20,542 bases of DNA from Euprymna scolopes (GCA_024364805.1 CM044495.1:83132834-83153375), one strand, 5' to 3'; positions 8,841 through 19,772 are shown, counted from the stretch's first letter. Made by a program: numbers and translations. Notes: generated by a model not told the origin, from the letters alone.

Positions 8841-10540
8841 CAAGACATCACGATTTCACAGTTCCTCATTCAAGTATTTGTGAATTTAAATATCAACCAG
8901 GTTATAGTTATTTTAAACGATGATTTCGTCCTAAAATCAAACATTTCAATTTACAATATTAAGCAGATTGTTATTTTTTTTATTTCTTATATGTATTTAT
9001 AATATAGAACCTATGTCCAAATGTAGGGAAATTTTGACCCCGAGTGACGCTGGATACCTCTGCTTGTTTGATATATGAAGAAATAAATAATGAAACTAAA
9101 GATCGCAATAGTTTTATATCCGGTGTAAAATATAATTGAAAACAAACAGTCAATTCTATATCGAATATTTGTGAAAACTAAATGAAATATACATTCACTG
9201 GTATTACACCATTTCTTTAAGTTTAATTTCCATTATTTAAATAAAATTGCTTAACATGCTCATGCAAATAAGCAGATTATGAGTACAATTTTCGAAATCT
9301 TACACTTTTATTTACATAAATCAATTTCATTCACGCATTTTCACCTCTTTTCACTTGGATTGTTTTATATTTATTATTTTGTTCATTCTCATCTTATCTT
9401 CGATTTTATCCGTCCATTTTCGCTTATGGCCCTTTCTTCTTTCGTTTAATCTCTCTTATTCCATGCCTCCTCTCTATCTTCACATATTCCCGTTATCTTT
9501 TTTCTACGAATTCTTTCCTAACTCTCCTTACCCTTCTATTTTCTCACCCTTTTCTTAAAATACACAAAAATCCAAAATATCAATAACCATAATTTTAAAA
9601 ATGAATTTTCCATCAAAATGAAATTAATATGACCCAAAGAATAATAAGCAAGAATGAATCGAAAAATTCAATTTTTGTCTCTGAAATTACTTTACCAGTT
9701 TTTATTCCATTTCCATATTTTATAATTCTGCAGAACATTCAAACTTCCATCTGCCTTTATTATTTTACAATAGCAACCAACTAATGTCACAATTATATCT
9801 ATTAGAATCAGTTTTTCCCTTTTCCAATAACTGATAAACTGATATTGCAACTGTTGTATGCCTTTTGTAATCCTTCTACAATTTATGCCTCAACATTTAT
9901 TTAAATATACTGTGGGTGATTGTGATTGTGATTTATTATATTTCTAACTTCAACAATTTGCTATCGTCTGCTTTGATTTTATAAAGTGAAACTCATTTGT
10001 TCTTTATTCGTCTTATAATTGCAAAAGCATTTACTGTTATTATTACCGTTTTAAAACTTTTTTATCATTAACTTTAGCTTTTTATTAATGGGTGCTTCAA
10101 AAGTATTTTCCTTTCAATAGACTTTTATTCCAAAGCTTATGTGTTAAAAAAAAAACTATAATACAATCTCTTGTTACTGCAGAAACTGAACGATACAATG
10201 AAATTTAGGTTCTTTTATAAAACAGTTTTTCTTTAGTAAAAAAGAATCATAATAAATACCATTGTCTAGATGATTGTAGCCACTTGTAGGAACGAGCTGT
10301 GAAAAACTAGTAGAATTTCCTGTGATTTTAAATTAATACAAACCTTTTTGTATGCAATCTGTGGCGTTTCATGTAGACAAGAAGAAAAAAATGTCCGCTT
10401 TTCTCTTTATATTCTTGTCATGACATGAAAATGAGATGTTTCTGGTTGGAGATAAAAAGCCTGATTTTTCAGAGACAGGGTGATTTTTGATTAAGATGTC
10501 AGAGTAGCAAATGTTGTCAAAAGTGCATTGTGTTCTAGAG
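8841..10540. other. Intergenic, no gene seen
   Basis: AT-rich, with a pyrimidine-rich stretch at 9340-9560 that yields a spurious F/S/L-rich frame (9355-9558). The minus-strand frame 10369-10641 overlaps the leader of the LTR fossil and is not called. Confidence 0.5.
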
Positions 10541-10648
10541 TTTTGACAGTAGAGTGTTAAGATTTGGAGTTGAGATTTTGGCAGCAGAAAGTCGAGATAT
10601 GGAGTAGCACGTTTTTGGCAGTAGTGTGTCGGATTTAACATTTTTTAA
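10541..10648 (+). repeat. Three imperfect ~36-bp direct repeats
   Basis: Units start at about 10541, 10576 and 10612 and share TTTTGGCAGYAG...GTGT or GTCG...GAT. The first has GACAG where the others have GGCAG. They sit directly before the gag-like region of the LTR fossil, where its untranslated leader would be. Confidence 0.5.
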
Positions 10649-13485
10649 CTACAAGCTATCTCTGCCAATGGAGAAAATGGGAGAACGAGTAATGTTAAGC
10701 AGTGACATTCTGGCGATACGATCGTGTGGCTTAATAAGGTAAAGCTAGTTGCAAAGCTGAAAAAAAATCAGTGACGTAGTAACATTGGTTCCAATGAATT
10801 GGGAAGGGAATGTGCAAGCAGTCTACCTTTATATGGGAGAAACAGACCAGACCGATACTGATACAGATTAAAGACTGCATTTTTTAAGAGTGTTTTTGAG
10901 GCATACAATAAGCTTAGAAGAGTTACCTGGACCGGAGAATCAGTGGACGTATATGCATCAGACACTAGGCGTCTAGCAGGATTGGCTGCATATACTGGAC
11001 GCAGCCTTGAGAAGACTGTTAAGCTGGCTATCGTGAGTGGTTTTCTATGGAACTATAACAACAGACTGTGATGGAAACCATGGAGGTAGAGGAAATTTTG
11101 AAACATGCCAGAGTGCTGGAATCACATCTCGAAGAACTAGGGACAGTTGCAGCCTCTACAGTAAACAATCCCAGCAAAGAGGAGCAGATGATGAAAAGAC
11201 AAAGTCGTAAATGCTTCAAATGTCGAGGACCACACCTGATGAGAGACTGTAGAGAGCCGCAGCTAGGCATTGTCTGTTTTCGGTGTGGCCAGATTAGGCA
11301 CATTAGCAAGGATTGCTTTTCACTACCGAGAAACAAGTAAATGAGTAATATTGCACCAGTAGTCACCCCTTTAATACTGAAAAGGTGTATGAGGGTTTGT
11401 GCCACAGATAATGTTCTCTGTTAATGGAAAGAGCTTGTTGATACCGGTTGTACCACTACGCTTATCACTACAAGTGTCGCCAACTCTTGGAATGCAATTA
11501 GAGCAGTAGATGGCAAAGACGTGGAGTGTTGTGGAGAGGTCAATGCAGAGATTGTGGTGAGGAATATGTTGCTACGACTCAGAGTGATTGTGCTGAATAA
11601 GCTTATTATGGGAATCGACATGGTACTGAGCCTAGATGTAATAGACCAATATGGAGGAGCTACAATTGCTAAAGGTCAGGTGAAGTTTGGCAAATAGTAT
11701 GTACCAAGAATGAAAAGTGCAGCAAGTACCAATACTATCCAACTAATGAAACCCAAGTCATATCAGATTGAGGATGAAGATTTTTTAGCCTATTTCGATG
11801 GTGACAAGTGGCAATGGACTGCAGAACCACCTGTGTTGATGAACCGCGTTAACTGCTACAAAAGCACACTAAAAGGAGATATGGGGTCATAGTTTGAGAA
11901 AGAAAGTTAAGAGGTGGATTAACAAAGAAATCTTTATAACATGGTCAGGGAAGGTTGAAGGAATTCTGCTACTCATGGCCGTGGTTCAACCTAACAAGAA
12001 GAATGTTAGGCCAGTGTTAGATTTTTGGGAATTGAACAAATATGTGGCTTGCCACACTAAAGATGAAATTGACGTGTATGGAGAAGTTATGGGAGAGTGG
12101 AGGAGAATAGAATCGGCAACTAAAATTGTGGACCTAAAGTTGGTCTACCTTCAAATTCATGTAGATGAAAACTATGACGGTATTAATTGGTCGAATATAA
12201 AGATCGGTTTTATTGTTTGGGCAGATTAGGATTTAGTTGGAATTCTGCACCAAAAATTATGACAACAGTTCTTAAGACCATGTTAATCAATGATATACTG
12301 GTGAACGAGACTGAGGTGACGGTAGAAAGGGTAAGAGACCATGTAAAAACGTATGGACTGATGAGTAAACTATCTGATTCTGGAATTATGGAAAATGGAA
12401 TGACTTTGGGATTGAGATTGCAGTGGAATAAAACAGGAAGGCTGATGTTCGAACAGGAAAACGAGATTCCCGAAGTCCAAGATGGCCTAACCAAGAGAGA
12501 ACATTTTTGATATGTGGAAGATTGGTTTGCCATTACCCTGTAGTTGGATGGTTGCAAACTGCATTCAATTTTATTAAAAGGCAGACCAGTACGCAACGAT
12601 GGAAAGGTGCAATTGACTAAGAACTTCTACTCATGATGCAGGAAGTATTTGTAGAAGTGAAAATAGTGGATCCTGTAAAAGGAGAATGATCTATAGAAGA
12701 GCCGTGAAGGGGTAATATGGAGCGACTCTAGCAGTCTGGCATTAGGGGTATTGTTAGAAATAGGTGTAACTGCCGAAGATGCTGCTTGGTTGTGAAAAAA
12801 AGAATGATATTCTAGAATTCAGACTGAAGGTAACTGTCACCGAGGCCCCATTGCAGAAAAATTAAGTGGGCTAGCCAGAGTGGGAAAAGCCTGGCTGAAG
12901 AAAAAGGAAGATATGGCCTTGGTGTGCTGTGCAGGAGAGCAGTTAAAGGACCTGAATAAGATGCATCATTCCAAAAAGGATGAACTTCATATCTAGCTAG
13001 AAAAGTGAATCCATACATCACAATGGAAGATGTTCAGGAGGTAGTGGAGAAATGTATGGAATGTCAGTCGATTGACTCTGCCTCAGCTAAACACGAAAAA
13101 GGGGAATTGCATGTTGCAGAAAATTGGTTGAGACTGGCCATTGATATCATGCATTATCAATACAAACTGTATCTGACTATGATTGACTGTGAGTCTGGGA
13201 GGGTAGCAATATGGCAACCAGAGGAAGAGCTTATTTGCAAGGTCTTCTCTCTTCCATACTTTTCCTGACTGGCACAAACATGTCGATGGGCAAACAGCAA
13301 TTAAGGAGGACGACGGTATTATTAGACCCACAAGTAGTTGGACTTCCACGGGGGAATTGGAAGTGATTAGCCATTTCCTGGCTCGAGATTGTCGAAACTG
13401 AACTCTGATAGTTTGAGATGCAGTTGGTTCTCACGAGGAAGCCAGCTCAATCCGACCAGGATGATAGCCACTACAAGTAAGTACC
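10541..13485 (+). mobile_element. Fossil LTR retrotransposon, Ty3/Gypsy-like, broken
   Basis: An old plus-strand element recognised from its parts in order. A gag-like region lies at about 10660-11340, with paired zinc knuckles at 11212-11316. A retroviral-type aspartic protease with a DTG motif lies near 11430-11700. A reverse transcriptase remnant covers about 11900-12580, including RPVLDF and DLK...YLQIHVDE. An RNase H-like part is at about 12710-12800. An integrase remnant with zinc-binding and early core parts lies at about 12960-13270. The gag-protease-RT-RNase H-integrase order and the zinc knuckles favour Ty3/Gypsy, but BEL/Pao is not fully excluded. The segment is clearly GC-richer than its flanks. 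It is heavily decayed, with on the order of ten or more interruptions, and no long terminal repeats were found, so both ends are approximate and probably lost. It is a fossil of considerable age with no working product. Confidence 0.85.
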
Positions 13486-14100
13486 AGTACAATTTACCAT
13501 ACAATTCCTTAACAATAAAACTGAAAGATAGAGTAACAATTTTGTTTGACAGTGATTTAAAATACAATAAAATAATGTTAATTCGATAGAGTGAAAAAGA
13601 AGAAACCTTTTCCATATGCTTAACCTCTATTTGCAGTGTTCCATACCTATTATTTGAAATTATTATGCAGATGGTACATATCCATTCAGTGAATTTTCAT
13701 CGGTCAGCAAAAAAAAAAAAGAAGAAGTTAACTTGTCTTTGTTTACAACATAATTAAATTAATATTAGTTCTGTTTATGACAACAAAATGTGCCGATAAA
13801 TCGTCATTAGAAAAACTGTTAATCAGTGGATTATCAAAGATCAAATTTTCGGTAATCAGCCAATTTGCTTAGCAGTGCATTCCTTAATAAAAGCCAAGAG
13901 CCCACATAGTTTGGATAGCTTTCCTATACACTACAACTAACATCAATTTGTAGAAACTCACAATATTTAAGCAAATTTCATTTAAATATCCCTTAATTCG
14001 AATTTTAATTATTAAAGTTTTATACATATTAACGTTTAGTCATAGAATTAAATTGCTAAATATTTTTCATTTTTATTTGATATTTTTCTTTGTATATAGC
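13486..14100. other. Intergenic, no gene seen
   Basis: The sequence returns to AT-rich composition after the LTR fossil. It holds an A12 run at 13709-13720. The 19-base stretch before and into that run (TTTTCATCGGTCAGCAAAA) recurs at about 20048. Confidence 0.5.
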
Positions 14101-14208
14101 ATGGATATTATACTAACCCGACGAATTGAAGCACAGAGTGTAATTGCAAGAGATATGAGTGGATGGAACCCTTTTTAAGGAACTTCTGCCACTGATACTT
14201 ATGCAACT

Positions 14209-14283
14209 ACTAACCAACAGACTGATACTAACCAACAGACTGATACTAACCAACAGACTGATACTAACCAACAACAGACTGAT
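14209..14283 (+). repeat. 18-bp minisatellite, 4 copies
   Basis: The unit ACTAACCAACAGACTGAT occurs three times exactly (14209, 14227, 14245) and a fourth time with 3 extra bases (14263-14283). All lengths are multiples of three, so the frame through the LINE fragment is kept and would read TNQQTD. Confidence 0.95.
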
Positions 14284-14523
14284 ACCACTGTTGATCGAGT
14301 CTATCTGAGGCATATGCCGAGTGGTGTAATTGGAATTGACACCTAGCCAGTGAATGCTGAAGACATGTATTGCATGGATAGAAATTACATGAAAATGATA
14401 TATAGTGCGAGTGTTACAGACAGATTTAGATCTAATCACCTCAGAGGAAGATTAACTCTTGTTAGTATAGAAAGATGTGTGTAGAACAGGAGAGTTTGTT
14501 GGTTTGGTCATGTTGAATGAATA

Positions 14524-14550
14524 GATGATGATGATGATGATGATGATGAT
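14524..14550. repeat. (GAT)9 microsatellite
   Basis: Nine perfect GAT units at the right end of the LINE fragment and in its frame. Confidence 0.95.
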
Positions 14551-14952
14551 TTTATGACGAAGACAACACGTGTTTATTTAGTTAATAATTACTTTCTTTT
14601 CTGAAGATTAATATCGCGTGTACATAAAACCCTTAATAGTAGCTTAAATTCAGAAAATTAAAACAATTCTCAGCCTAGCGAGTAAATTATATTTATGCAC
14701 AGCTTTTATCATAATCTTATGTTTTTGACTGGTTTTGATTAGCTTACATTTATGAAAAGGTCCAAGAGTATTTCGGTATTGTGAACCCCTTTTTGTTATT
14801 GTATTGAACCCTTCTGGGACGGGTACTTTTACTATTTTATCAATGTTTGTTTTATTCCATAAAAATTATCGATTTCGATCATACATAGAATAAATTTCAA
14901 GTGGGAACATTTGTATTAAATTCTGTTAAATATCTAAAAATTATTCGTATAA
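14551..14952. other. Intergenic; possible piggyBac-like end
   Basis: Mostly featureless. GAACCCTTCTGGGACGGGTA at 14806-14825 resembles the CCCTTT...GGG start of some piggyBac-type ends, but no partner end or TTAA duplication was found. Confidence 0.3.
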
Positions 14953-15198
14953 TCTAATATATAAAAGGGCTATGCGTCTGTCTTCATATTTTCTAACTCT
15001 ATCTATTGCAAAACTAAAAGTCGCAGGGCGGCGCTAGGGGTCTCAAATGATTGGATTTTTTACAGATCGTTTTTTATGGGTTTTTAGCCGGTTAAAATAA
15101 TTTTTAATGGCTTAAAAACGGGTCAAAATTGAAAACTCGTTATACATTTTATGCATTCATCTTAGTTTATTTTTAATTGTTAATTTTTTATCAGTTCC
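14953..15198 (+). mobile_element. Helitron-like 5' end, extent uncertain
   Basis: TCTAATATATAAAAGGGCTA at 14953 fits the usual start of animal Helitrons (TC followed by TATATAAAA). It is followed by a GC-rich CGCAGGGCGGCGCTAGGGGT segment unlike the flanks. A hairpin plus CTRR 3' end would be needed. GACGAAGCAAAGCTAA near 15580-15595 is a weak candidate, which would make an element of about 640 bp with the SINE-like copy inside it. No Rep/helicase coding is present, so it would be non-autonomous. Confidence 0.4.
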
Positions 15199-15360
15199 TA
15201 TGCGTGTCAGTGGTAAAGTCACCAGCATTGAATGCTACTGTTTCGATTTCGGTTTCGATTCTAGCTGATGGGACCCAAATACTTTTGTTTTTTTTCTTTT
15301 GAACTCTCGACTCTATAATAATATATACGAAATCTGGACAAATTAAAATATCATTTTGGT
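15199..15360 (+). mobile_element. tRNA-derived SINE-like repeat, copy B
   Basis: GTGTCAGTGGTAAAGTCACC resembles a tRNA D-arm/A-box region. About 30 bases later GGTTTCGATTCTAGCTGATG (15251) resembles a B box. The body (CTCTATAATAATATATACGA, then AATCTGGACAAATTAAAATA) aligns with copy A at 4711-4860. Copy B keeps the tRNA-like head better, which supports the tRNA-derived reading. Confidence 0.55.
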
Positions 15361-15386
15361 TCTAATGCACTTATTGACCCGTGCTG

Positions 15387-15406
15387 AAATAATAACGTTA
15401 TTATTT
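15387..15406. repeat. Perfect 20-bp palindrome
   Basis: AAATAATAACGTTATTATTT is its own reverse complement. It lies just downstream of SINE-like copy B. Confidence 0.9.
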
Positions 15407-17227
15407 AAAAAGCCATATACATTACTGATCCGCACTATTTTTAAATTGTATTTCCAAGTTTAATTCAAGTTTTATGAGATGTTTTTTATTCAATTGTAAG
15501 GTTAAAGTACAGAGTAGGTACAAAACACCCTCGCCTCCCCATGTTAAGAATGGCTTTTTAAATATAAATCGCATTTTATGACGAAGCAAAGCTAATATTG
15601 TATATATTTTAAAGAAATATTTTGAGTTTTGCTGCTATGTTTTCTGATTCATTTTCAAATTAAAGTTTTATGAATTTAATCATCGTAATTTTATAATTTT
15701 TAGAAACGTAAAATCATTTCCATTGTTTCTCTCCCGGTTAAATTCTATATTTTCTCTTTAAGGAAAGAAATAAGCCACTCAACACTACTTCTGTGTTGCT
15801 ATGTGTTAATATTTTAGGTTTTTCTTTTTATTGTTTTTATTTGCTTTACAAATAGACAGAAGCTTCTCTGAAGTGAATGTTTTGAATGCCATATAAATTG
15901 CAAATCACTTTTTGGTTTCATGTTATTTTGTTGAGGGTCACATTCAGTTTTGAAATGTGCAAACAAGGGAAGATAATTACCTGTAAGCAAAACGCCACGG
16001 ATGCAAAGCAAGCAGAAAATAACGATAAGAATAAATGGACAATAGACAAAAATACTTTTTCCCCATTTCCTAATAAATTCAACCCATTTTCCATTCTAGA
16101 ACTTCTTCGGTGCTTTTTCCTTAAATTTTTCTTTATTCCACTTGTTTATTTGTCTGTTCTTCTTAAATGAATGAGTTCATTTATCCTGTATTTTGTCACA
16201 TTTCTAAAAAGGCATTTTTTTATTCCGAGATAACCACCGATATATGCATGGGCTTCAGCATACTACTTCATATTCTTTTTTCTGGAAATTGAACTGAGAT
16301 CTTTTTCAAGACATAAAGAATAGGTGATCTCAGATCACTGTAGGTCTTCTCTTCAATGCCAACGGAATGGATAAAGTTGGTATTGGCATTGATCGAATAT
16401 AATTTATTTGATATATTAATGAAATTTCGTTATTTACTTTTGACCTATTTAATCATTTACAACATATTGCATTTGATCAAGATTTTAATCGATAATTTGT
16501 TATTATTTGACCAAAAGTTAGTATTATGTCTTTATGCCTCTCTGAAAGTAATCTTCTCATTTTTTTATCTAGGTTAACTTTGTAATTACATCGTTTGGAA
16601 AATCCTTTATTCTTTGTTTCTATAAAATGATATCAAATACAACAGTTCACATGTTATTTTCATTCATCATTTTCACCTATCTATGTCATATCAATCTTTA
16701 TTGTCATTTTAATCTTTACCATAGTTAACAGTGCCATTCTATACTTAAATATCCACATGAAATTAATATTTTCAAAGGTTTTTCAAAAATCTATATCTTT
16801 CCTACCTATTTCATTTTTTTAAATTTTCCCGCTTAGCCATTTTTACCTGAACTGCTGTGATCTGAACATCTTCACCTATTAAATGTCTACAGAATATCAA
16901 TTTAACAGTGTCATTATTACCAACATTTAGCTTTTTATATGAATAAAATAAGACTTGGAGTAAAAGTTTAAAAAATTACTTTTCATATATTTTAGTATAA
17001 ACACTTATAGCTCTTATACATCTCATAGATAATATATTGAGTGTTATATTATATCCTACAGATATTAAGTATTTCACATATATATTATTACAGTTATTAT
17101 TTGCTTTTTTTCTTGTAGTTATGATCATGTAAACTAGAAGTATCCTCAGGAGCAATTAAAATTATCACATTAAAACATATTTGTCATATTTCTTTGTATA
17201 ACTTTACTAAACTGAGCAATAAATATA
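15407..17227. other. Intergenic, no gene seen
   Basis: AT-rich. Plus-strand frames at 15886-16170 and 16356-16577 are F/L/I/K-rich and show no domain. They are treated as chance. Confidence 0.5.
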
Positions 17228-17262
17228 GATGATGATGACGATGATGATAATGATGATGGTGG
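17228..17262. repeat. Imperfect (GAT)n microsatellite
   Basis: GAT units with GAC and AAT variants, passing into GGT units at the right edge. Confidence 0.9.
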
Positions 17263-18080
17263 TGGTAGTCATGAGAATTCCACCAACTTAAAGTATGTAA
17301 ATAAAGTGGTAGAGACAAATTTATTATTGTATATGAACAGAGCAGTTTTCAAGAAAACAATGAGTAACCCAAAAAACTCCTGGTTCAACCCTTGAACCCA
17401 GTATGATTTTTTTTCATTCTTATGTGTTTGTTTAATGAATAGCACTAAAGGTAAATAGTGTTTATACTGAATTGAGTAAAAGACGCAGATGCTGAACAAA
17501 AAATGAAAAGAAAGAGAAAATTTTTCTATAGTGTCACTATATAAATAATTAGTTTTAGCAAATAATACACTTAAAAATGGTATATTCTATGTGAAATATT
17601 ATAAAAAAAAACATTGTAAGAATAAGAACCAAATTGAGAATAACAATCTAATACAAATATATTCAGATGTGTGTAATAATTATCAGTGGTCAGATGTTCT
17701 TTGCTTTGTTCCAAATCATTGTCTGTTTTCCAATAATGGTAATTCTGAGAATAGCTCTTGAATCATTATTAGTTTTAACTTCTTGGCAATTATTATCTTC
17801 TTAATTGCCATGATTATTCAAACAAAGCTAAAATGTCTACTAAAAAGAATCATGTTCTGTGAATACATCCATTAATCTATTAAGGAATCAAGTAAACTTA
17901 TTGTCGTTTGCATTACATTTGATATTTTTTGCCGTTTTTTTAATATTCATTAACTTTCTGAATTATTTAGATTAACAACTTTTCTTTAAAAACTTGACCA
18001 ATAAATAACCCCATCTCAAAAAATGAAGAGAGTGAATATTTTTGTGAATCAAATTTCATTTTTGTTTTTCGAAAAATTAA
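17263..18080. other. Intergenic, no gene seen
   Basis: AT-rich. The minus-strand 76-codon frame at 17269-17499 has noise-like composition. Confidence 0.5.
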
Positions 18081-18170
18081 ACTTTACAAATTTTATTTAG
18101 TTTCTTATTCACACCCCATTCCACACCACCTCCAGTTGGATACTCTACCCCAATTACTCATGCCTACTCT

Positions 18171-18380
18171 TCAGATAACTACCCACAATCGTTTTACACT
18201 TTCATCCACACTATTCATTTTTCTAATTATCTCTGGGTGACCTCTGTGACGTATGACTCCCCTCCAAATTGATCTAATAATATTATAGAGGTTTAAACTC
18301 AACTCAAAGATGATTGCAATTTGGAGCTTATCACATATCCCTTGTCTGTTATCTACTCCATCGGTTTTTAAAGTGAAATT
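18171..18380 (-). CDS. 69-codon open frame, unknown, possibly decayed
   Basis: On the minus strand the frame is open from 18380 to 18174 with TGA at 18171-18173. It contains TLKTDGVDNRQGICDKLQIA and later SIWRGVIRHRGHPEIIRKMN and SVDESVKRLWVV. It lacks an ATG near its start, so it would be an internal exon or a remnant. After the stop the same frame continues with RVGMSNWGRVSNWRWCGMGC before the next stop, so the original coding segment may have been longer. The plus strand of the same patch is also open (18081-18272, 64 codons, Pro/Ser/Thr/Tyr-rich), so the strand is not certain. The patch is GC-richer than its surroundings. No domain is recognised. A dispersed repeat is a strong alternative. 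Confidence 0.3.
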   Translation of the reverse strand, partial: NFTLKTDGVDNRQGICDKLQIAIIFELSLNLYNIIRSIWRGVIRHRGHPEIIRKMNSVDESVKRLWVVI

Positions 18381-18440
18381 TTATTCTACTCTATTGACGC
18401 ATTTACTGCATTTCTAAGACAACCTGCCGCCCTTTTCTAA

Positions 18441-19024
18441 TGTTAATTAAAAGAAAATGGAAAGATATGAGTATATAAACATTGTTCTAACTGAAAACAT
18501 GATACTTTATTTCAAATAAACCTGGATCAAAGGCAACATATTTAAACATATATACAGGGAAACAATTAATTGGATAGCTCTTAAGAACTCCCTCCTCCCT
18601 CGCCCCCAAAATAATTTATTTTATTATGATCTACACCATGTTACTAGAACTTTTAATAAAGACAGCAAAAATGTAGCTCATTTACAAAACGGACGATTTA
18701 CAAAAGCCAACCAATAAGTGAAGAAACTTGACATAGAAAAAACCAAGACATCAAGGTAAGTACATAATTTATAGCACCTGAGTTTCTAGAGATCAGTGGA
18801 ATTAAGCACACCAAATAATAGGTATTATGTACTTTCAATGTGATTGCACTTATTACCATCCACTAAAGTATTTTATCAGTGTAATTGTCCATTGTGTGAT
18901 TGTGTGTGGGGGGTTGTAACTTTCTCATAAAAAAAGCGTCGAAAAAACACAAAATTAGACATTTTCACTTTGGATTTGATTTTACAAGTAAAAAGCTATA
19001 ATTTAATTAATTGATTGTAAACAG

Positions 19025-19030
<6 letters not shown>
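18441..19030. other. Intergenic; one consensus 5' splice site
   Basis: AT-rich with no coding frame. TCAAGGTAAGTA at 18751 gives a textbook donor (GT at 18756-18757), but the sequence before it is closed in all frames. It could be chance or the end of a non-coding exon. Confidence 0.35.

Positions 19031-19093
<63 letters not shown>
19031..19093. repeat. (TA)n microsatellite
   Basis: Sixty-three bases of uninterrupted TA. Confidence 0.97.
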
Positions 19094-19096
<3 letters not shown>

Positions 19097-19515
19097 GTTT
19101 AAAGACAGTAATTTGGGCACTTTTTCCTTAAATTAACAGCTACATCTCGGTTCTTTGTTTCAGTTGTATCTTTTCAACTACTACAACTGCCAATCACCTT
19201 GAGTAACGTATAAATTTACTCGGACTTTCCTACCTGTAATCAGTTATGGCTCTTCGGGTTCACAAAGTGATATCGGCTTCCATAATTTTGGCAACTATTC
19301 AAACATTGTCTTTAAAAGTAAAAAGGCTTAATTTATGAAATGAAAAAGAAACACAAGTAAGTTAATTTTTCTAAAAATCTTCTATATCCCCCCCTTACAG
19401 ATATTTTTAGGTCGCGATATCCTTATGTTATTTATTCTGTGTTTTATGTTCCTTCATCGTTTTTAATTTACATAATGTTCTTATGGTATTTGCCAATGAT
19501 CTTAGCTTATCTTTT

Positions 19516-19516
<1 letters not shown>
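19094..19516. other. Intergenic, no gene seen
   Basis: Slightly GC-richer around 19140-19310, but with no open frame or element that I can name. Confidence 0.45.
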
Positions 19517-19555
<39 letters not shown>

Positions 19556-19612
19556 CTATCTATCTATCTTCTATCTATCTATCTATCTTCCATTCTTTCT
19601 TCTATCTATCTA
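19517..19612. repeat. (TCTA)n microsatellite, imperfect
   Basis: TATC/TCTA units with TCTTC interruptions. The frame at 19439-19642, rich in Y, L, S and I, is produced by the array. Confidence 0.95.
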
Positions 19613-19758
19613 AATAAAATGAACTCATTTTTTTCCGTATGACTTTGACCTTAATAGGATTTTATGCAGATATACTATACACAAACTGCATCACGATATC
19701 TGTGGTGTGTTATAGGCATATTAGCTATCCACTAACTCTCAGATCGATAGTTCACTGC

Positions 19759-19772
19759 CATAACCGGTTATG
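19759..19772. promoter_or_regulatory. Palindrome with a Grainyhead-type core
   Basis: CATAACCGGTTATG is a perfect 14-bp palindrome centred on AACCGGTT, the known dimer site of Grainyhead/CP2-family factors. A single site does not prove regulation. Confidence 0.3.

Larger units (their letters stand above)
14101..14550 (+). pseudogene. LINE reverse-transcriptase tail fragment
   Basis: One frame reads, at 14365-14520, NYMKMIYSASVTDRFRSNHL, then RGRLTLVSIERCV, then NRRVCWFGHVE. This is the familiar end of a non-LTR retrotransposon reverse transcriptase (R-F-R-S-N-H-L-R ... R-L-x-W-F-G-H-V). In-frame stops lie at 14176-14178, 14344-14346, 14482-14484 and 14518-14520, so it is dead. The same frame extends left through a TNQQTD hexapeptide repeat to 14101 (MDIILTRRIEAQSVIARDMS), a part I cannot place in a LINE. 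The (GAT)9 array at 14524-14550 continues the frame as aspartates, where LINEs of this type often carry acidic residues. The endonuclease and most of the polymerase are missing, which fits a truncated fragment. Confidence 0.6.

Noticed and set aside
11028-11405. 125-codon minus-strand frame
   Set aside because: Shadow of the gag-like region of the LTR fossil.
12210-12596. 128-codon minus-strand frame
   Set aside because: Shadow of the reverse-transcriptase remnant of the LTR fossil.
13800-13890. GGTAATCAGCCAATT-type sequence resembling a Tigger end
   Set aside because: No matching opposite end or TA duplication was found.
14113-14439. 108-codon minus-strand frame with repeated LLVSIS
   Set aside because: Shadow of the 18-bp minisatellite and LINE frame on the plus strand.
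19439-19642. 67-codon plus-strand frame rich in Y, L, S and I
   Set aside because: Translation of the TCTA array.
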